Assembly: GCF_016785095.1 (NCBI RefSeq)
Contig: NZ_JAEKJB010000011.1
Coordinates: forward strand, 1 to 64,000
Source: Alloalcanivorax marinus
Lineage (GTDB): Bacteria > Pseudomonadota > Gammaproteobacteria > Pseudomonadales > Alcanivoracaceae
Direction of reading: 5' to 3'
Length of the DNA stretch: 64,000 bases
The stretch's first letter is position 1. Every line of letters begins with the position of its first letter. The notes beneath the pieces are model-generated. The model was not told where the DNA came from. It made no database searches and saw nothing but the letters and a program-made list of their open reading frames with translations. Made by a program: the position numbers and the translations under genes. Shown here piece by piece: positions 14,247 to 27,000 of the stretch.

Positions 14247-15395
14247 ATGTTCGCCACGATGCATTCCGACACCATGCTGAAAATAAAAAAATGGGGATAT
14301 CTGGGGTTCTGGGCCCTGGTGTTGCCGCTGCTGCCGTTGAGTGCCTTTATCGGCCGGGAGGCTGGCACCCAGGATTACTGGGCCTGGTTCATCTACTTCG
14401 TGGTGTTCGGCGTCATTCCGGTGCTGGACTACCTGATCGGCAAGGACCCTTCCAACCCGGACGAACAGGTACAGGTGCCTTCGCTCAGTCAGGAGCGTTT
14501 CTACACCGGGTCCCTGTTCTTGATGGGGTTCATTTGGTTGGGCGCCCTGTTTTTCGGTGGCTGGGTGTTCGTGAACAACGATTATTCCTGGCTGGGCAAG
14601 CTGGGCTGGATCGTATCCATGGGCACCGTGGGTGGCATCATCGCCATCAACCTGGGCCACGAGTTCGTGCACAAGGATCCCAAGCTGGAAAACTGGATGG
14701 GCGGTCTGCTGCTGTCGTCGGTGACCTATGCGGGCTTCAAGGTGGAGCACGTGCGCGGCCACCATGTGCATGTGTCCACGCCGGAGGACGCGTCTTCCTC
14801 ACAGTACAATCAGGGGCTCTATGCGTTCCTGCCCCACGCGTTCAAGCACAACTTTCTGAACGCCTGGCGGCTGGAAAAGCAGTACCTGGAGCGCAAGGGT
14901 AAGAAAAACCTGAGCATCCACAATGAGCTGATCTGGTGGTACGGCATCTCGGCGCTGTTCGCGGTGGCCTTCGGCGTCCTGTTCGGCTGGCAGGGCGTGT
15001 TGTTCTTCTGCGCCCAGAGTTTCGTGGCCGCCTTCACCCTGGAAGTGATCAACTACGTCGAGCACTACGGTCTGCACCGTCGGGTCAAGGATAATGGCCG
15101 CTATGAGCGGGTGACGCCGGCGCACAGCTGGAACTCCAACTACCTGCTTACCAACCTGGCGCTGTTCCAGTTGCAGAGGCATAGCGACCACCACGCCTAC
15201 GCCAAGCGCCGCTACCAGGTGCTGCGCCATTATGAAGAGAGCCCGCAGCTGCCCGGTGGTTACGCGGCCATGTACGTGCTGGCGCTGTTCCCGCCGCTGT
15301 GGAAGAAGGTGATGAACCCGCGGGTGGAAGCTTACTACCAGGGCGAGATGGACCAGCTGTTCCGCGACAGCCGCCGGGTGAACAACATCGCCTGA
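14247..15395 (+). CDS. alkB: Alkane 1-monooxygenase AlkB
   Basis: Integral-membrane di-iron hydroxylase of 382 residues. It oxidises medium-chain n-alkanes to 1-alkanols with O2 and electrons from rubredoxin. All histidine motifs are present: HEFVH at 138-142, EHVRGHH at 167-173, LQRHSDHH at 309-316, plus NYVEHYGLHR at 269-278, which is characteristic of alkane hydroxylases. There are about six transmembrane segments, with Trp56-equivalent region FVVFGVIPVLD in helix 2. GGAGGAGG lies 7 bases before the ATG. No rubredoxin gene adjoins it. Control is probably by the divergent GntR protein. Most like AlkB2 of Alcanivorax by context. Confidence 0.95.
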   Translation: MFATMHSDTMLKIKKWGYLGFWALVLPLLPLSAFIGREAGTQDYWAWFIYFVVFGVIPVLDYLIGKDPSNPDEQVQVPSLSQERFYTGSLFLMGFIWLGALFFGGWVFVNNDYSWLGKLGWIVSMGTVGGIIAINLGHEFVHKDPKLENWMGGLLLSSVTYAGFKVEHVRGHHVHVSTPEDASSSQYNQGLYAFLPHAFKHNFLNAWRLEKQYLERKGKKNLSIHNELIWWYGISALFAVAFGVLFGWQGVLFFCAQSFVAAFTLEVINYVEHYGLHRRVKDNGRYERVTPAHSWNSNYLLTNLALFQLQRHSDHHAYAKRRYQVLRHYEESPQLPGGYAAMYVLALFPPLWKKVMNPRVEAYYQGEMDQLFRDSRRVNNIA

Positions 15396-15426
15396 TCCGG
15401 TATCGGGCCCCGGGGGGGGGAGATGT

Positions 15427-15493
15427 TGTAGGAGCGACTTTAGTCGCGATGCCGTCGGCACGGCCTTTGATCGCGACTGAAGTCGCTCCTACA
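15427..15493. repeat. REP-like palindromic repeat, copy 2
   Basis: TGTAGGAGCGACT-type arm at the left and its complement AGTCGCTCCTACA at the right form a nearly perfect 67-base inverted element. Each arm is itself a small hairpin (GCGACTttAGTCGC; GCGACTgaAGTCGC). It lies between the convergent alkB and trkH genes and may act as a bidirectional terminator. Confidence 0.8.
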
Positions 15494-15515
15494 GTCCTAC
15501 GGCACTAGCCGGTTC

Positions 15516-16967
15516 CTATTGCTTCCAGAACAGGGGCGTGAACAGCACCAGGAAGGTGAAGATCTCCAGACGGCCGAGCAGCATCAGCAGGGTCATCATC
15601 CACTTGGCTTCCGGGGTGATGTTGGCGAAGCCGCCGCCCACCTGGCCGATGCCCACGCCCAGGTTGTTCATGGAGGCGGCCACGGCGCTCACCGCCGTGG
15701 TCAGGTCCATGCCGGTGACGGTGAACAGCAGGGTGAAGATCACCGCGATGGTGATGTAAACGCCGACGAATCCCCACACCGCCTGCAGTACCCGGTCGTT
15801 GACCACGTGCTTGCCGAAGCGCAGGGCGAACACCCCGTTCGGGTAGATCAGGCGGCGCAGCTCACGCAGGCTGTGGCGGGCGATCAGCGCGGCGCGTACC
15901 ACCTTCATGCCCGCCGCCGTGGAGCCGGCGCAACCGCCGATGAAGCTGGTGAAGATCAGCAGGTAGGGAATGTAACCGGGCCAGGCGGCGGCGTTGGTGC
16001 TGGTCAGCCCGGTGCCGGTGCCGAAAGACGCTACCTGGAAGGCGGCGTGCCGGGCGGCCTGATCCGGGTGGTCGTGAATGTGGAAGAACATCAGGCCGAT
16101 GCCCACCAGGGCGATGTACATCAGCATCAGCCCCATGAAGAAGCGGAATTCCGGGTCCTGCACATAGGTGAGCAGGGAGCGGCCGCGCCAGGCGGCGAAA
16201 TGCAACGCGAAGTTCATGCCGCCGATCAGCATGAAGATCACCCCCACCCAGTCGATGGCGGCCTTGTCCCAGTACGCCATGGCGGCGTCGTGGGTGGAGA
16301 AGCCGCCGGTGGAGACGGTGCTGAAGCTGTGGCAGACGGCGTCGAACAGGCTCATGCCGGCGGCCCAGTAGGCCAGGGCGCAGGCCACGGTGATCGCCAG
16401 GTACACGTACCACAGTGCCTTGGCGGTTTCGGCGATGCGTGGGGTGAGCTTGGCCTCTTTCATGGGGCCGGGGATTTCCGCCTTGTAGAGCTGCATGCCA
16501 CCGATGCCCAGCATCGGCAGGATCGCCACCGCCAGCACGATGACGCCCATGCCGCCCAGCCATTGCAGCTGCTGGCGGTAGAACAGCATCGATTTGGGCA
16601 ACTCGTCGATGCCGGAAAGGATGGTGGCGCCGGTGGTGGTCAGGCCGGACACGGACTCGAACACGGCGTCGGTGAAGCCCACCGGCACGGCGTCGGAAAT
16701 CAGCATGGGCAGGGCGCCGATCACCCCCAGCACCGACCAGAACAGGGTCACCACCAGGAAGCCGTCGCGGGCCTGCAGCTCGGCACGGTGGCGGAAGAAC
16801 GGCAACCACAGCATCAGGCCGAGCAGCATGGAGATGGAAAACGAGGTCAGGAAGGGGCCTTCGCTGCCGTCGCCGTAATAGAACGCCACGGCTACCGGCG
16901 GCATCATGGTGAAGCTGAACACCACCAGCAGCAGGCCGAGGATTTTCGAGATCAGCGCGAAGTGCAT
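15516..16967 (-). CDS. trkH: Trk potassium uptake membrane subunit TrkH
   Basis: K+-translocating subunit of the Trk system, 483 residues (typical length), in the inner membrane. It shows the four pore-loop repeats of the TrkH/Ktr fold with selectivity glycines, for example [31 protein letters not shown] and [16 protein letters not shown]. The start at 16967 gives [14 protein letters not shown]; a longer in-frame ATG at 17018 would lie inside trkA. It is downstream of trkA by 10 bases, so the two are co-transcribed and their products form one complex. Confidence 0.95.
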   Translation of the reverse strand: MHFALISKILGLLLVVFSFTMMPPVAVAFYYGDGSEGPFLTSFSISMLLGLMLWLPFFRHRAELQARDGFLVVTLFWSVLGVIGALPMLISDAVPVGFTDAVFESVSGLTTTGATILSGIDELPKSMLFYRQQLQWLGGMGVIVLAVAILPMLGIGGMQLYKAEIPGPMKEAKLTPRIAETAKALWYVYLAITVACALAYWAAGMSLFDAVCHSFSTVSTGGFSTHDAAMAYWDKAAIDWVGVIFMLIGGMNFALHFAAWRGRSLLTYVQDPEFRFFMGLMLMYIALVGIGLMFFHIHDHPDQAARHAAFQVASFGTGTGLTSTNAAAWPGYIPYLLIFTSFIGGCAGSTAAGMKVVRAALIARHSLRELRRLIYPNGVFALRFGKHVVNDRVLQAVWGFVGVYITIAVIFTLLFTVTGMDLTTAVSAVAASMNNLGVGIGQVGGGFANITPEAKWMMTLLMLLGRLEIFTFLVLFTPLFWKQ

Positions 16968-16977
16968 CCCCGGCGTC

Positions 16978-18354
16978 CTAGAAGAAGGTGAACCCGACCT
17001 GGAACAGTTTTTCCACATCCCGGGTACGGCGTTTGTCGATCAGGAACAGAATCACGTGGTCGTTGGGCTCGATCACCAGATCGTCGTGGGCGATCAGTAC
17101 CTTTTCGCCACGCACGATGGCGCCGATGGTGGTGCCCTCCGGCAGGTCGATGTCCTCGATGGCGCGGCCCACCACCTTGGAGGACTTGGCGTCGCCGTGG
17201 GCGATCGCCTCGATGGCTTCCGCCGCGCCACGCCGCAGGGAGTAGACGTTGACCACGTCGCCCCGGCGTACATGGGTGAGCAGGCTGCCGATGGTGGATT
17301 GCTGCGGTGAAATGGCGATGTCGATGTCGTGGCCCTGTACCAGATCCACGTAGGCCGGGTTGGCGATCAGTGTCATCACCTTGCGCGCGCCCAGGCGCTT
17401 GGCCAGCAGCGAGGCCATGATGTTGGCTTCGTCGTCGTTGGTGAGCGCGCAGAACACGTCGGTGTTCTCGATGTTGGCCTTGAGCAGCTCGTCGCGGTCG
17501 GTGCCGAGCCCCTGCAGCACCACGGTGTGGTTGAGCCGCTCGCCGAGCCACTCGGCGCGTTTCGGCGAGCGCTCGATGAGCTTGACGTTGTAGCGGTGCT
17601 GGATGCTCTTGGCCAGCCGGTAGCCGATGTTGCCGCCGCCGGCGATCAGGATGCGCTTGTAGTTGTGCTCCAGGCGGCGCAGCTCGCTCATCACCGCGCG
17701 GATGTCGTTCTTGGCGGCGATGAAGAACACCTCGTCGTCCGCCTCGATCACCGTGTTGCCTTCCGGGATGATCGGCCGGTTGCGGCGGAAGATGGCCGCC
17801 ACCCGGGTGTCCACGTTGGGCATGTGCTTGCGAAGTTCGCGCAGCTCGTTGCCCACCAGCGGGCCGCCGTAGTAAGCACGCACCGCCACCAGCTGCACCC
17901 GGCCGGTGGCGAAGTTCACCACCTGCAGGGCGCCGGGGTGTTCGATCAGGCGCTTGATGTAGTCGGTGACCACCTGCTCCGGGCTGATGATCACGTCGAT
18001 GGGGATGGCGCTTTCGTTGAACAGCTTGTCGGCGCGGCTGGTGTAGTAGGCGGTACGGATGCGGGCGATCTTGGTGGGGGTGCGGAACAGGGTGTAGGCC
18101 ACCTGGCAGGCGACCATGTTCACTTCGTCGGAGTTGGTCACCGCGATCAGCATGTCGGCGTCTTCGGCGCCGGCGTCCTTGAGCACCCAGGGGTAGCAGC
18201 CCATCCCCTGCACGGTGCCGATGTCGAGGCGGTCGCCCAGTTCCCGCAGCCGTTCGCCGTCAATGTCGATGACGGTGATGTCGTTGCGTTCCCCCGCCAG
18301 GTTCTCCGCCAGGGTGCCGCCGACCTGGCCGGCCCCCAGAATGATGATCTTCAT
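16978..18354 (-). CDS. trkA: Trk system peripheral NAD-binding subunit TrkA
   Basis: Cytosolic gating subunit of the Trk potassium transporter, 458 residues, made of two tandem RCK units: Rossmann domain ([19 protein letters not shown], GxGxxG), TrkA-C domain, second Rossmann domain ([16 protein letters not shown] near residue 234) and second TrkA-C domain. It binds NAD(H)/ATP and regulates TrkH. It overlaps rsmB upstream by 4 bases (ATGA) and precedes trkH by 10 bases. The def-fmt-rsmB-trkA-trkH order is widespread in gammaproteobacteria. Confidence 0.96.
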   Translation of the reverse strand: MKIIILGAGQVGGTLAENLAGERNDITVIDIDGERLRELGDRLDIGTVQGMGCYPWVLKDAGAEDADMLIAVTNSDEVNMVACQVAYTLFRTPTKIARIRTAYYTSRADKLFNESAIPIDVIISPEQVVTDYIKRLIEHPGALQVVNFATGRVQLVAVRAYYGGPLVGNELRELRKHMPNVDTRVAAIFRRNRPIIPEGNTVIEADDEVFFIAAKNDIRAVMSELRRLEHNYKRILIAGGGNIGYRLAKSIQHRYNVKLIERSPKRAEWLGERLNHTVVLQGLGTDRDELLKANIENTDVFCALTNDDEANIMASLLAKRLGARKVMTLIANPAYVDLVQGHDIDIAISPQQSTIGSLLTHVRRGDVVNVYSLRRGAAEAIEAIAHGDAKSSKVVGRAIEDIDLPEGTTIGAIVRGEKVLIAHDDLVIEPNDHVILFLIDKRRTRDVEKLFQVGFTFF

Positions 18355-19682
18355 CGATCGCCTTCTTGTTCATCAGGTCCCGGCGCTTCGTGCTTGCGCA
18401 GGCAAGCCAGGTAAAAGCCGTCCGGCCCGTTCTCGCGGGGCAGCAGTTGCCAGCCCGCTTCCACCGCCGGCGCCGCGGGCGGCCGCTCGGTGAGGTCGGC
18501 GGCGTCCGGCGTGCGCGCCAGGAACGCCGCTACCTGGCGGTCGTTCTCCTCGCGCAGGACCGAACAGGTGGCGTACACCAGCCGGCCACCGGGCCGCAGA
18601 AGCGGCCATAGTGCATCCAGCATGCGCGCTTGTAAATCCACCAGCGGTGGCAGGTCGGCGCGACGCCGGTGCCATTTCACGTCCGGCTGGCGGCGCAGGA
18701 TGCCGGTGGCGGAGCAGGGGGCGTCCAGCAGGATGGCGTCGAAGGGCTCGCCATCCCACCATTGCGATGGCTCGGCGGCATCGCCGACCCGGGGTTCGGC
18801 ATCCACGCCGAGCCGTGCCAGGGTCTCGCGCACCCGCTCCAGGCGCGCCGGTACCTGGTCCAGGGCCACCACCCGGGCATCGGGGAAGGCTTCCAGAATC
18901 TGGCCGGTCTTGCCGCCGGGGGCGGCGCAGGCGTCCAGCACCCGCCCGCCGGGCGGCACCGCCAGGCATTCCGCCGGCAGTTGCGCCGCCTCGTCCTGCA
19001 CCGAAAAAGCACCGGTGTCGAAGCCGGGCAGCGCCGTCACCGGCCGGGGCGGTGTCAGGTAGAGGCTCCAAGGCGCCAGCTCGCTGGGTCGGGCGCCCTC
19101 GCCCAGCGCCGCGCGGGCCTGGTCGCGGTCGTGCCGCCGACGGTTCACACGCAGGGTGAACGGCGGCGGCGTCAGGCTCGCCCGGGCCATGTCGTCGGCC
19201 TGCTCCGGCCAATCCTCCTGGAACTGCCGCCACAGCCAGTCCGGCAGGGAGCTGGCCACCGCCGGCGGGTAGCCGGCGAAGGCGGTGGCCGCGTCCAGGC
19301 GGCTGGCCTTGCGCAGCAGCGCGTTGGTCAGGCCGCTGGCCCAGCCGGCCTTGAGGCGCCGGCACAGCTCCGGGTAGGCGTTCACCACGGCGTGCTGGGG
19401 GCGCTCCGTGAACCACAGTTCGTAAAGCCCGCACAGCAGCGCCAGCCGTACCGGCTGCGCCTTGGCCTTGATCGGCTTATCGAGCTGGTCGTTGAGCCAT
19501 TGATTGAGCGGGCGCAAATACCGGCACACGCCGAAGCACAGGTCGCGGGTCAGGCCGCCGGCGCTGCCGTCGGGAACGCCCCGGCGCAGTACTTCGCGCA
19601 GGCTGGCGCCATCGCCCTGGCCGGGCAGCACGCGGTTGAGGGCGCGTACCGCCGCCAGGCGGGGGTCCGGGCTTTCAGCCAA
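18351..19682 (-). CDS. rsmB: 16S rRNA m5C967 methyltransferase RsmB
   Basis: SAM-dependent enzyme that methylates C967 of 16S rRNA. The N-terminal NusB-like RNA-binding domain is followed by a Rossmann methyltransferase domain with [15 protein letters not shown] (SAM site), DAPCSATG (first catalytic Cys region) and [11 protein letters not shown] (second Cys). I favour a TTG start at 19682 ([15 protein letters not shown], 443 residues): AGGAG lies 6 bases upstream and the domain begins at the usual place. An in-frame ATG at 19718 would add 12 residues deep inside fmt. It overlaps fmt by 8 bases and trkA by 4. Confidence 0.93.
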   Translation of the reverse strand: MAESPDPRLAAVRALNRVLPGQGDGASLREVLRRGVPDGSAGGLTRDLCFGVCRYLRPLNQWLNDQLDKPIKAKAQPVRLALLCGLYELWFTERPQHAVVNAYPELCRRLKAGWASGLTNALLRKASRLDAATAFAGYPPAVASSLPDWLWRQFQEDWPEQADDMARASLTPPPFTLRVNRRRHDRDQARAALGEGARPSELAPWSLYLTPPRPVTALPGFDTGAFSVQDEAAQLPAECLAVPPGGRVLDACAAPGGKTGQILEAFPDARVVALDQVPARLERVRETLARLGVDAEPRVGDAAEPSQWWDGEPFDAILLDAPCSATGILRRQPDVKWHRRRADLPPLVDLQARMLDALWPLLRPGGRLVYATCSVLREENDRQVAAFLARTPDAADLTERPPAAPAVEAGWQLLPRENGPDGFYLACLRKHEAPGPDEQEGDR

Positions 19683-20628
19683 GGAAGGCTCCTGGTTGGA
19701 ACAAGTCGGGATGGCCACGGCGGATTTCCGCCACGGTCAGGGGTTTCTTGCCGGGCAACTGCAGCCGGGTGAGGCGCACGGCGCCATCGCCGCAGGCCAC
19801 GATCAGGCCCTCGTCGCTCACCGTGAGGATGCGCCCCGGCTCGGCGTCGTCCACGTCCCCGTGGGCTTCCTCGGCGTCCCACAGGCGCAGCGGCTGGCCG
19901 TCCAGCTCCACCCAGGCCACCGGCCAGGGGTTGAAGGCGCGCACCCGGTTAACGATGCCCCGGGCAGGCAGCCCGAAGTCCACCCGGGCGCCGGCCTTGC
20001 TCAGCTTGCTGGCGTAGGTCATGCCCTCGTCCGGCTGTGGTTCGGCGCGCTCGAGATAACCGGGCAGGTCGTCGAGCACGGTGCCCAGCAGCCGGGCGCC
20101 CTGGGCGGCGAGCCGGTCGTGCAGCTCGCCGCCGGTCTCCCGCTCGCCGATGGGCAGGGCCTCGCTGAGCAGCATGGGGCCGGTGTCCAGGCCGGCGTCC
20201 ATCTTCATGATGGTGTTGCCGGTCTCGGCGTCGCCGGCCAGGATCGCCCACTGGATCGGCGCCGCGCCGCGCCAGCGCGGCAGCAGCGAGCCGTGCACGT
20301 TGACGCAGGCCAGGCGTGGCAGGTCGAGCACCGCCTGGGGGATGATCAGGCCGTAGGCCACCACGATCAGGGCGTCCAGCTCCAGCTCGGCGATTTGCCG
20401 CTGGATCGCCTCGTCCTTCAAGGATTCCGGTTGCCAGACCGGCAGGTCGTTGGCCAGCGCCAGCTTCTTCACCGGGCTCTGCACGACTTTCTTGCCGCGC
20501 CCGGCGCCCCGGTCGGGCTGGGTGAGCACGGCGGCGATGTCATGGGGACCGTCGATCAGGGCTTGCAGGCTGGCGGCGGCGAAATCCGGGGTGCCGGCGA
20601 ACGCGATGCGCAGAGGTGAACTGCTCAT
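19675..20628 (-). CDS. fmt: Methionyl-tRNA formyltransferase
   Basis: A 317-residue enzyme that formylates initiator Met-tRNA with 10-formyl-THF. The formyltransferase domain has the folate-site signature [20 protein letters not shown], with catalytic Asn, His and later Asp in [17 protein letters not shown]. The C-terminal OB-fold domain starts near residue 210. It overlaps def by 4 bases upstream and rsmB downstream, so it is co-translated in the def-fmt operon. Full length for the family. Confidence 0.97.
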   Translation of the reverse strand: MSSSPLRIAFAGTPDFAAASLQALIDGPHDIAAVLTQPDRGAGRGKKVVQSPVKKLALANDLPVWQPESLKDEAIQRQIAELELDALIVVAYGLIIPQAVLDLPRLACVNVHGSLLPRWRGAAPIQWAILAGDAETGNTIMKMDAGLDTGPMLLSEALPIGERETGGELHDRLAAQGARLLGTVLDDLPGYLERAEPQPDEGMTYASKLSKAGARVDFGLPARGIVNRVRAFNPWPVAWVELDGQPLRLWDAEEAHGDVDDAEPGRILTVSDEGLIVACGDGAVRLTRLQLPGKKPLTVAEIRRGHPDLFQPGAFLG

Positions 20629-21134
20629 CCGGCGTTCTGACGGTGGATTTTCTGAAGTTTCTTCTTGATCCGGTCGCGTTTGAGCCGCGACACGTAATCG
20701 ACGAACAGCTTGCCGTCCAGATGATCGATCTCGTGCTGGATGCAGGTGGCCAGCAGGCCGTCGGTGACGATCTCGAAGGGTTCGCCGTTCCGGTCCAGGG
20801 CATTGATGCGCACCTTGGCCGGGCGCTCCACCTTCTCATAGAAGCCGGGTACCGACAGGCAGCCCTCCTCGTAGGGGGCCAGGTCCTCGGTGAGCGGGGT
20901 GATCTCCGGGTTGATGAACACCTGGGGCTGGTCCCGCTCCTCGGACACGTCGATCACCAGCACGCGCTGGTGCACGTTCACCTGGGTGGCCGCCAGACCG
21001 ATCCCGGACGCGTCGTACATGGTCTCGATCATGTCGTCGATCAGTTTGCGAAGCGCGTCATCCACCTGCTCCACCGGTTTTGCTACGGTGCGGAGTCGTG
21101 GGTCGGGAAATTCCAATATCTCCAGCTTGGCCAT
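20625..21134 (-). CDS. def: Peptide deformylase
   Basis: A 169-residue metalloenzyme that removes the N-formyl group from nascent proteins. The three family motifs are intact: GIGLAATQV at 44-52, EGCLSVP at 90-96 and HEIDH at 134-138, giving the Cys91/His134/His138 metal site. It is the first gene of the def-fmt-rsmB-trkA-trkH series, divergent from the LysM gene across a 166-base promoter region (21135-21300). Confidence 0.97.
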   Translation of the reverse strand: MAKLEILEFPDPRLRTVAKPVEQVDDALRKLIDDMIETMYDASGIGLAATQVNVHQRVLVIDVSEERDQPQVFINPEITPLTEDLAPYEEGCLSVPGFYEKVERPAKVRINALDRNGEPFEIVTDGLLATCIQHEIDHLDGKLFVDYVSRLKRDRIKKKLQKIHRQNAG

Positions 21135-21300
21135 GGGGCTCCTGCGTCTCTTCCAACTGCTTGCCAGCTACTTGTGAAGCTGCTTTAAATTTGGTTGCTA
21201 AATCTATGATCGCGTTGCTAATATCCGGTGACGACTGTGTTCGATCCGGGGGTGCGTCCGCCTTGTCGCGGATGCCGATAATCATAAAAGGAATCCGCTG

Positions 21301-22374
21301 ATGATGAAATCGCTGCAGCGAATCCTGTGCCTGGGGGCACTGCTGCTGGCGTCGCTGGCCGCGGCCGACAGCATTCAGCTTCGTGACGGTCATCCCGACG
21401 TCTACTACGTCAAGAAGGGCGATACCCTCTGGGATATCAGCGCTCGCTTCCTCGAGAACCCCTGGCAGTGGCCGGAACTCTGGCACGACAACCCGGAGAT
21501 CGACAACCCGCATTTGATCTACCCCGGCGATGAAATCCGCCTGCTCTGGCAGGATGGCGAGCCGCGCCTGGCCTTGCGCCGGGACGGCAACAGCCGCGCC
21601 AAGCTGCCCGATGGCACCATCAAGCTGAGCCCGCGCGCCCGGGAACTGGACCGCGACAGCGCCATCCCCGCCATTCCCATGAGCGCCATTCAGAGCTACC
21701 TCAAGGAAGCGCTGGTGGTGACCCGCGAGGAGATCACCTCCGCCCCCTATGTGGTGGGCGGCCAGGATCGCCGGGTGGTTTACGGCATGGGCGACACCGT
21801 CTACGCCCGCGACCCGGAGAACCAGTTCGAGAACGCCCCGCCCCGCTACGGCATCTACCGGGTGGGCGAGGAATACGTGGACCCGGAAACCGACGAGGTG
21901 CTGGGCTACGAGGCTCGCCAGATCGGCCTGGCCAGCATCACCGGCCACGAGGACGACATGGTGACCATGGAGGTGGTGCGCTCCTCCGAGGACATCCGCG
22001 TTGATGACCGGCTGTTCCCGCAACCGGACCGCCGGGTGCGCGCGGTGCTCTACCCCCACGCGCCGGACGAGAAGACCACCGGCCACATCATCCGCTTCTT
22101 CGACCGCATCAACAGCGTCGCCCGCAACGACGTGGTGGTGATCAACCTGGGCGAGCGCGAAGGCATGGAGGCCGGCCATGTGCTGGATATCTTCCAGCAG
22201 GGCGAACTGGTGCGCGACCGTCAGCGTGACGAAATGGTGCGCCTGCCGCGCACCCGTTCCGGCAGCATGGTGCTGTTCCGGGTCTACGAAAAAGTCAGCT
22301 ACGGCCTGATCATGGAATCCCTCCGCCCGATCTACATGAAGGACATCGTGGAGAGCCCGGAGGGCAGTTACTGA
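21301..22374 (+). CDS. LysM-domain envelope protein
   Basis: A 357-residue exported protein with a cleavable signal peptide (ILCLGALLLASLAAA|DS). A LysM domain lies at about 35-82 (YYVKKGDTLWDISARFLENP, then HLIYPGDEIRL) and would bind peptidoglycan. The remaining 270 residues have no catalytic motif. A LysM gene between def and dprA, read toward dprA, is a conserved arrangement in gammaproteobacteria. AAAGGAA precedes the ATG. Expected in the periplasm, possibly in cell-wall maintenance. Confidence 0.88.
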   Translation: MMKSLQRILCLGALLLASLAAADSIQLRDGHPDVYYVKKGDTLWDISARFLENPWQWPELWHDNPEIDNPHLIYPGDEIRLLWQDGEPRLALRRDGNSRAKLPDGTIKLSPRARELDRDSAIPAIPMSAIQSYLKEALVVTREEITSAPYVVGGQDRRVVYGMGDTVYARDPENQFENAPPRYGIYRVGEEYVDPETDEVLGYEARQIGLASITGHEDDMVTMEVVRSSEDIRVDDRLFPQPDRRVRAVLYPHAPDEKTTGHIIRFFDRINSVARNDVVVINLGEREGMEAGHVLDIFQQGELVRDRQRDEMVRLPRTRSGSMVLFRVYEKVSYGLIMESLRPIYMKDIVESPEGSY

Positions 22375-22419
22375 TACCGCGACTGACATCGCTTCAACCG
22401 GCGCACAAGGAGGTGCGCG

Positions 22420-23469
22420 ATGGATGGACAACTCCGCCGGCTGGCCCTGAGCGCCGCCTTTTCCCCCGACTCCGCCCGGCTTGGCCGGGCGCTGCGTGAA
22501 CTCAACCCGGACCGGGATGATCTGCTCCGCTTCGTGCCGCGCCTGAGCGCCGCTGGGCAGGCGCGCCTGCTCCGCAATCCCCGTGTCCTGATGCCGGTGC
22601 GCGACAGCCTGGCCGCCCACGGCTGGCGCTGGCTGGCCCTGGGCGACACCGATTACCCGCCGCTGCTGGCCGATCTGGACGACGCCCCCGGGGTGCTGGC
22701 GGTGCGCGGTGACCCCGCCGTCCTGAGCGCGCCGCAACTGGCCATGGTTGGCGCCCGTCACGCCTCGGCGGACGGGCTTGATAACGCCCATCGTTTCGCC
22801 CGCGCCCTGGCCGGTGCCGGCTTCACCATCACCAGCGGTCTGGCCCTGGGCGTGGACGGCGCCGCCCACCGGGGCGCGCTGGCGGCCCCGGGTCGTACCC
22901 TGGCGGTGCTTGGCTGCGGGCCGGACCGCATTTATCCCGCCCGTCACGGGGCTCTGGCCGAGGCCATTGTCGAGGGAGGCGGCGCGGTGATCACGGAATT
23001 CGCCCCCGGCGACGGTCCCCTGGCCCGCCACTTCCCCATGCGCAACCGGGTGATCAGCGGGCTCAGCCTGGCCACCATCGTGGTGGAGGCGGCGCCGCGC
23101 AGCGGCTCGCTGATCACCGCCCGCACCGCCGCCGAGCAGGGCCGGGAGGTGTTCGCCGTGCCCGGCTCCTTGCACAACCCGTTCAGCAAGGGCTGTCACC
23201 GGCTGCTGCGCGATGGCGCCAACTGGCTGGAAAGCGTGGAGGATGTGCTGCAAGCGTTCGGCGACTTCCGCCGCGTGATCGATGACAGCCCCGCCCTGAA
23301 CACGGATCGGCCGGCGCTGCTCCGGCATTTCACCAGCGGCGTCAACGACCTGGACGCGTTGTGCCGGCGCAGCGGCCTGGGCATGGCGGAGCTGGCCGAC
23401 CGCCTTGCCGAGCTGGAGCTGGAAGGCCACGTGAAGCGCGCCCGGGGTGGCTACGTGATCCACCGCTGA
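22420..23469 (+). CDS. dprA: DNA-processing protein DprA
   Basis: A 349-residue protein that loads RecA onto incoming single-stranded DNA in natural transformation. It has an N-terminal SAM-like region, then the extended Rossmann fold with [33 protein letters not shown] and [14 protein letters not shown]-terminal winged-helix (DML1-like) domain begins near residue 300. The start is supported by AAGGAGGTGCGCG directly before the ATG. It lies 45 bases after the LysM gene and 40 before tsaC. Presence does not prove competence, since dprA is also conserved in non-competent species. Confidence 0.94.
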   Translation: MDGQLRRLALSAAFSPDSARLGRALRELNPDRDDLLRFVPRLSAAGQARLLRNPRVLMPVRDSLAAHGWRWLALGDTDYPPLLADLDDAPGVLAVRGDPAVLSAPQLAMVGARHASADGLDNAHRFARALAGAGFTITSGLALGVDGAAHRGALAAPGRTLAVLGCGPDRIYPARHGALAEAIVEGGGAVITEFAPGDGPLARHFPMRNRVISGLSLATIVVEAAPRSGSLITARTAAEQGREVFAVPGSLHNPFSKGCHRLLRDGANWLESVEDVLQAFGDFRRVIDDSPALNTDRPALLRHFTSGVNDLDALCRRSGLGMAELADRLAELELEGHVKRARGGYVIHR

Positions 23470-23509
23470 ACTGGCGGCGCACCGGTTGCAGCGGGTATCC
23501 TCTCGCCGC

Positions 23510-24055
23510 ATGAATCAGCATCTCGATACGGCCATCCGCATCCTGCGCGCCGGCGGCGTCATCGCCTATCCCACCGAGACCGTATACGGCCTGGGCTGTG
23601 ATCCCTTTGACGAGGCCGCCGTGACGCGGCTGTTGGCGATCAAGGACCGGCCGGTGGCCAAGGGCCTGATCCTGCTGGCCGCGGATCTCGACCAACTGGA
23701 CGGGCTGGTGACGCTGACCCCGGCCCAGCACCGCGAGCTGGCGTCGGTGTGGCCGGCGCCGGTGACTTACTTGCTGCCCGCCACCGAGCGGGTGCCGGCC
23801 TGGATTCGCGGCACCCACCACAAGGTGGCGGTGCGCGTGGGGCCCCACCCGGTGGCTCGTGCCCTGGCCCGGGGATTGGGCACGCCGCTGGTGTCCACCA
23901 GCGCCAACCGCGCCGGGCGCCCGGCGGCCCGCAACCGTTTTCTGGCGGCGCGCAACCTGGGCGCGGACGTGGATTTCGTGGTCACCGGCCAGTGCCACCC
24001 GCTGGCCCGCCCCTCCACCATCATCGACCTGGAAAGCGGCCGCGTGCTGCGTTAA
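23510..24055 (+). CDS. tsaC: Threonylcarbamoyl-AMP synthase (TsaC/YrdC family)
   Basis: Makes threonylcarbamoyl-AMP from threonine, bicarbonate and ATP for the t6A modification of tRNAs that read ANN codons. The YrdC fold is complete in 181 residues: [16 protein letters not shown] near the N-terminus, [26 protein letters not shown] and [11 protein letters not shown]. The short TsaC form lacks the extra Sua5 domain. ATG 23510 was chosen; an earlier in-frame TTG would lie within the dprA-tsaC gap. It sits between dprA and hemF, as in many relatives. Confidence 0.94.
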   Translation: MNQHLDTAIRILRAGGVIAYPTETVYGLGCDPFDEAAVTRLLAIKDRPVAKGLILLAADLDQLDGLVTLTPAQHRELASVWPAPVTYLLPATERVPAWIRGTHHKVAVRVGPHPVARALARGLGTPLVSTSANRAGRPAARNRFLAARNLGADVDFVVTGQCHPLARPSTIIDLESGRVLR

Positions 24056-25788
<1,733 letters not shown>

Positions 25789-25860
25789 AAGCCGGTTTTT
25801 TACAACTTTTGCCGTCCGCGCGCTGGCGGCGCCGCGGGCTTCGCGGTGAAATGCGCACAC

Positions 25861-25886
25861 GGGCGCCGCTGAGCGCCCGATTTTTT
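25861..25886 (+). terminator. Rho-independent terminator after aroE
   Basis: Stem GGGCGC / GCGCCC around CGCTGA, followed by six T at 25881-25886. It ends the LysM-dprA-tsaC-hemF-aroE series. Confidence 0.85.
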
Positions 25887-25983
25887 GGGATTGGCCGGCG
25901 GCCTGTCCGTCCTGCCTTGCCCTTCCGCCTTGCGCCGCGCCGGCGGCGATTGCTTGCCCGTTTGTTGCTCGTGGAGGGACGCC

Positions 25984-26970
25984 ATGCGTTCAGTGTTTCG
26001 TGCCCTGGTTCTGGCCGGCTGTCTGGCGCCGTCCCTGGGCCTGGCCAATACCTTCGGTTTTTCCTGGGATAACGACCTGTTTCTGGGGCAGGACAAGAAC
26101 TACACCAATGGCGTGCGCCTGAGCTGGGTCGGCGATGGCCAGGCCGATTGCGAAAAGAACGGCGGTTTCACCTGTGGCGTGGCTCGCACCCTGGACCCGC
26201 TGCCCGGCGTGTCCGCCGCCGACGAGCGCCACGCGCTCACCGTGAGCCTGCAGCAAATCATGATCACGCCGTCGGACATCGAGCGCAAAACCCCCGATTA
26301 CAATGATCTGCCCTATGTAGGCTACGCCAACCTGGAAGTCGGGCTGTTCAGTTGGGACCGCAAGAATCTGTTTGGCTACGGGCTGCGCGGTGGCGTGGTG
26401 GGGCCGGATTCGGGGGCCGAGAACAGCCAGAGGGTGGTGCACCGCATCACCGGCTCCAACGAGCCCCAGGGCTGGGACAACCAGCTCGGCCCGGACGCCG
26501 TCGGCGGCGCCTGGTTCCTGCATGCCCACCGGCTGCTGCGCAACACCGGCGACAATGGCTACCAGACAGAGCTCGGCACCGCCTGGGGCATCGACGCCAA
26601 CAACTTCGACGGCAATGCCCAGGCCGGCGGTTTTATCCGCTTTGGCCGCAATCTGCCGGGCAATTTCATTCCCGATTACGCCGGCATCGGCACCGCCGGC
26701 TCCCTGGTCGGCCTGTTCGACAACCCGGGCTTCGGCTGGGAAGTGTTCCTGGGCGCCGCCGGCCAGTACAACGCCTACTCCTACATCGAGGAACACGCCG
26801 ACCGCTACGACATCGAGACCCGGGATTTCACCGGCACCCTGATCACCGGGTTTGGCCTGCGCAACAGCGGGTTCAGCTTCACCCTGACGCTGCAGACCTC
26901 CACCTCGCCGATCCGCGACAGTAACGACCCGTTGAGCTTCGGCAACATGTCCTTCATGTGGGCGATCTGA
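25984..26970 (+). CDS. LpxR-like lipid A deacylase family outer-membrane protein
   Basis: A 328-residue protein with signal peptide (LVLAGCLAPSLGLA|NTFG). The mature N-terminus FGFSWDNDLFLGQDKNYTNG matches the LpxR/DUF2219 pattern, supplying the Asn-Asp and Thr-Asn positions of the active site. RVVHRITGSNEPQGW supplies the His and Glu region. Alternating aromatic strands and a final FMWAI fit a 12-stranded beta-barrel. Members remove the 3'-acyloxyacyl chain of lipid A; activity here is inferred. GGAGG at 25973-25977 decides the start. Monocistronic between a terminator and a REP repeat. Confidence 0.8.
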   Translation: MRSVFRALVLAGCLAPSLGLANTFGFSWDNDLFLGQDKNYTNGVRLSWVGDGQADCEKNGGFTCGVARTLDPLPGVSAADERHALTVSLQQIMITPSDIERKTPDYNDLPYVGYANLEVGLFSWDRKNLFGYGLRGGVVGPDSGAENSQRVVHRITGSNEPQGWDNQLGPDAVGGAWFLHAHRLLRNTGDNGYQTELGTAWGIDANNFDGNAQAGGFIRFGRNLPGNFIPDYAGIGTAGSLVGLFDNPGFGWEVFLGAAGQYNAYSYIEEHADRYDIETRDFTGTLITGFGLRNSGFSFTLTLQTSTSPIRDSNDPLSFGNMSFMWAI

Positions 26971-27000
26971 TTCACTGGCCCACCGGATTCACGCCACTCG

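Noticed and set aside
15519..16991. 490-codon plus-strand frame opposite trkH
   Set aside because: Antisense shadow of trkH with His/Gln/Gly-biased composition and no start signals.
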